A program made the position numbers and the translations under genes. A DNA stretch of 64,000 nt. It comes from Apostichopus japonicus (Eukaryota; Echinodermata; Holothuroidea; Aspidochirotida; Stichopodidae). Shown piece after piece: positions 23,901 to 26,900 of the stretch. The stretch is from the NCBI RefSeq assembly GCF_037975245.1, contig NC_092563.1, forward strand, positions 30,717,960 to 30,781,959. The letters are read 5' to 3'. How positions within the stretch are numbered: position 1 is the first letter of the stretch; each line of letters starts with the position of its first letter. The notes beneath the pieces were generated by a model. That model worked only from the letters and a program-made list of their open reading frames with translations, did not search any database and had not been told where the DNA came from.

Positions 23901-26900
23901 TGGGCACCCCTAGGGCCGGGCGGCAAACGGTGGTCTAGTGGAGGAGCGGTCGCCGTCCCGTCGGGTCGTCGCCGGGCTTCTGCCTGAGCCTCGTGTTCCC
24001 CACGGGCGAGGTGGTCGGCTAGTTGTTCCTCTTGATCTGCCCCGTGGGGTACCTCTCATGGGTGTCCTGAGGGACGTTCCTCTGCCTCCTCTGGTTGGTC
24101 TAGATTCTCTTAGGCGGTGCGGTCTTGACCTGAATCTCTCAGAGGAGCGGAATTCCGATTTGGCTAATGTCTCTCTGCGTGAGACTTCCTCCTGGAGTTT
24201 TTGTTGGAAGCTACCAGCGAAGAGGTCGTCTCCCAAGGAGGGCAGGGCTAGCATTCTCTCCTTAGCTTCCACGGACGGCCAGCGGATGGAGGAGATGACG
24301 TTTTCCCTCCTGGCCTTGACTGAACGTATAGCGACTCTAGCAAACTGGTCGAAGGCCAGTCTCACAAGCGGTCCGAGGAGTAGTAAAAGTTGGCCTGCCT
24401 CGTTTCTGGACACGTAGGTATCGTCCTGTGGAAGTTGTTGGTGATATCTCATCAGCACCACGGTCAGCATGAGAACAGAAGTAAACTTCATTCCGGAGCG
24501 TGCGGCCAGGTCGACATCAACTAGGAGCTCCTCTAGCTTCTTCTGGCTAGGATTTTTGAAGATGTGTGAGGAGGAAGAGCCCTGCTCGGACCTTAGCTTT
24601 TCTCTAGCCTCCTGCGGTATGGTCGGGCATTTGAAAAGGGTTTTCCATGCTTCGTCTGGGACCCTGATGGCTCGTTCCGCTTTTGCCGGGAACGCGGTCC
24701 ATCTCTTTTTGTCCGCGATAGCCTCGAACCTGTCATAACAGGAGGCGTCGACTGGAATGGTAGATTTCGGACGGGTAGAGGTCTCCCCTGTGGCTGTGAG
24801 TTTGGAAACTCGGGTCGGTTTAGTTGTCACTTCGGGAGTGTCTTCGAACCCAAGGTGTTTGCGGAAGATTTCTGCCACCCGCGTGGTTAGTTCCGGGGGT
24901 AAACTGCCTCCCGCCGTGGGAGCTTCCTCTTCCTCGAAGATGCCTGGGAACTCCTCTTCCAAAGGGTCGAACTCCGGGGGGACGTCAGAGTTGTCCTCCA
25001 GACCCGATAGATTTACGGAGGCTCTGCAGTCCAGAGTGTCCTCTCCGAGGGTGACTGCCTCCGGTTCCAGGGGGGGTTCCGGGACCGTAGTGGTCGTTGT
25101 AGCCGCTTTTTGGCTCCCGGCTTCTGTTTCTGCCTCGGCTCTCTGTTGTTCTCTCTCGAGGAGCGGCTTTAGGAGACCTGTCAATTGGGCTAGCCACGAG
25201 GGCTCTTCCTCGTGACGCTGTTTGTGTGGTCGATACCTCCTCTTAGCCCTACGGTATCCATCATCGGAGGAGTCGGAAGACTGGTCTGATGCTGGCGACC
25301 ATCCCCTCCTGGTACCTCGTCTGGGGGATCGGGACCGTGATCGGGTGCGGTCCCGTCTGGCCGGGTTGCGTGAGGGATTCCTTCCTCTGCTCTCTCGGTC
25401 GGGGATCCCAGCTGGGGATCGTGATGGCTGTGGTTCTCGGTCCCCGCTCCGGGACCGGCTCTGGTTGGACAGCGATCCTCCGGCCTCTGGCTCTCTGCTG
25501 TGCGCCCCGGAAGGAGCTCGAGTTGGGCTTGTCGGTGCCCGTGGCACCTGCCTCTCCGGCGGGTTATTTCTCTGCGACCCAGATTGGGAAGCCTTCTCGG
25601 TGCCGGCGAGGCCGGACTTTTTCTTGGGCACTTTTCTCTTGGCCGGAGCCTTGCCCTTGTCTTTGCCTTTCCCCTTGGTCATGACTGATCCGGACGTCGC
25701 CGGGACCGTGGGAGGCATTTTCTCTCTCTCTTTCTCTCTTTCTCTCTCTCCTTCTCTTTCTCTCTCTTTCCCTTTCTCTCCTTCTTCCTCGGCCCCTACT
25801 GGGCCCCTCTCCAACACCTCTCCTTCTTCTTCCTCTCCTAACTGTGCTCGGTCTCCCGTTGTTCGGGACCCACTGGGGTTGGGGAGCAGGTCGAGTTTAT
25901 CCTGAAGTTTGCTTCTCTGGCCTGCTAGCCAGGTATCAATGTCTAGCCATTGGTTGGGGGTGAAGTTGATACACACTAGGCAGGGGTCCCTCCTCGTGCA
26001 CGTACGGCACTTGGGACAGAGATCGTGCTCATCCCAGGCCCTCCCTGGCCGGAACATAGAGCAGTTAACGCACTTCAACTGGCTTCTGGACATGACTGAA
26101 AAACCCCGGTTAAGGAAGAAGAATCTAACAAAACGATAGGAGAGGGAAGCTAAAAGGGGGAAGAGAAGCAATAAGATCTGTGGGAAAACACACTAGGCTT
26201 AACACCGTGCCTCGGCTAGAGGCCCGCGGCTTACAATGGTAACAATTAGGCCTAAGCCGACCCACAAAGTCTAACTAACTAGCAAGTTAACGAAGGGCAG
26301 GGAGGAGAGAAGACAACGAATTAACGAAAATAACGAATAATGAAGGCAGGAGAATTAAAGTGAACAACAAAATTGAACAACTAAACAGTGGGTGAGGGAA
26401 AAGCGTGATAGCGTGTGTAGCCTAAAAAGGCGGGAACTAGCGTAACTACGGTAAACAAATCGCAGAACTGCTACCCACGCAAGTTTTCTGCACAGAAAAA
26501 ACGGCGCGAGCGCCGCTAACAAAAACCAGCCCTAAAAAACCTCCCAAGAATAGGAAAAGGATACTTATCGGGCTGCAACGGTTAGAATGCTTCAGCAAAC
26601 AGTAGGTGGAAAAAAATTCCGATTCTAGGAACCAAAATTGGACAGAAATCGATGGAATAATATCCGCTCGAAAATAACGATGTAGACGCTTTGGTTGGTA
26701 GAATGAGAAGGATGGGCAGTGACCCGTGAAGCCGGGTCACAGAGGGTGCACAGTGTTAAAAGGTTACCAGGACATTCTAGGCGCGGTAGAATGAGGGTGC
26801 TAAGGTTGTGGCGAGACAGGTAAGCGAGGAGCGAAGTAAATTTAGACAGACAAATACACTGACCATACCATAGAACACAGAAAATACTCAAACCACATGC

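Larger units (their letters stand above)
20035..26841 (-). mobile_element. DIRS-type tyrosine-recombinase retrotransposon, 6,807 bp, apparently complete
   Basis: It has inverted terminal repeats (20,074-20,196 and 26,703-26,825), non-identical outer tips, an internal complementary region at 20,853-20,950, and three overlapping open frames on the minus strand: Gag-like, RT/RNase H/methyltransferase-like, and tyrosine recombinase. The ends were set from the internal region, which reads as the joined complements of both tips (ACTCCAAAAC... and ...GAAGTAAAT). No target duplication, as usual for DIRS. It is much GC-richer than the host and has no visible disabling break. It lies in sense orientation in the TDRD12 w2-w3 intron. 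Confidence 0.95.

Noticed and set aside
21274-25905. Many long plus-strand open frames across the DIRS element
   Set aside because: They are antisense shadows of GC-rich Gag, RT and recombinase frames; none shows a domain.
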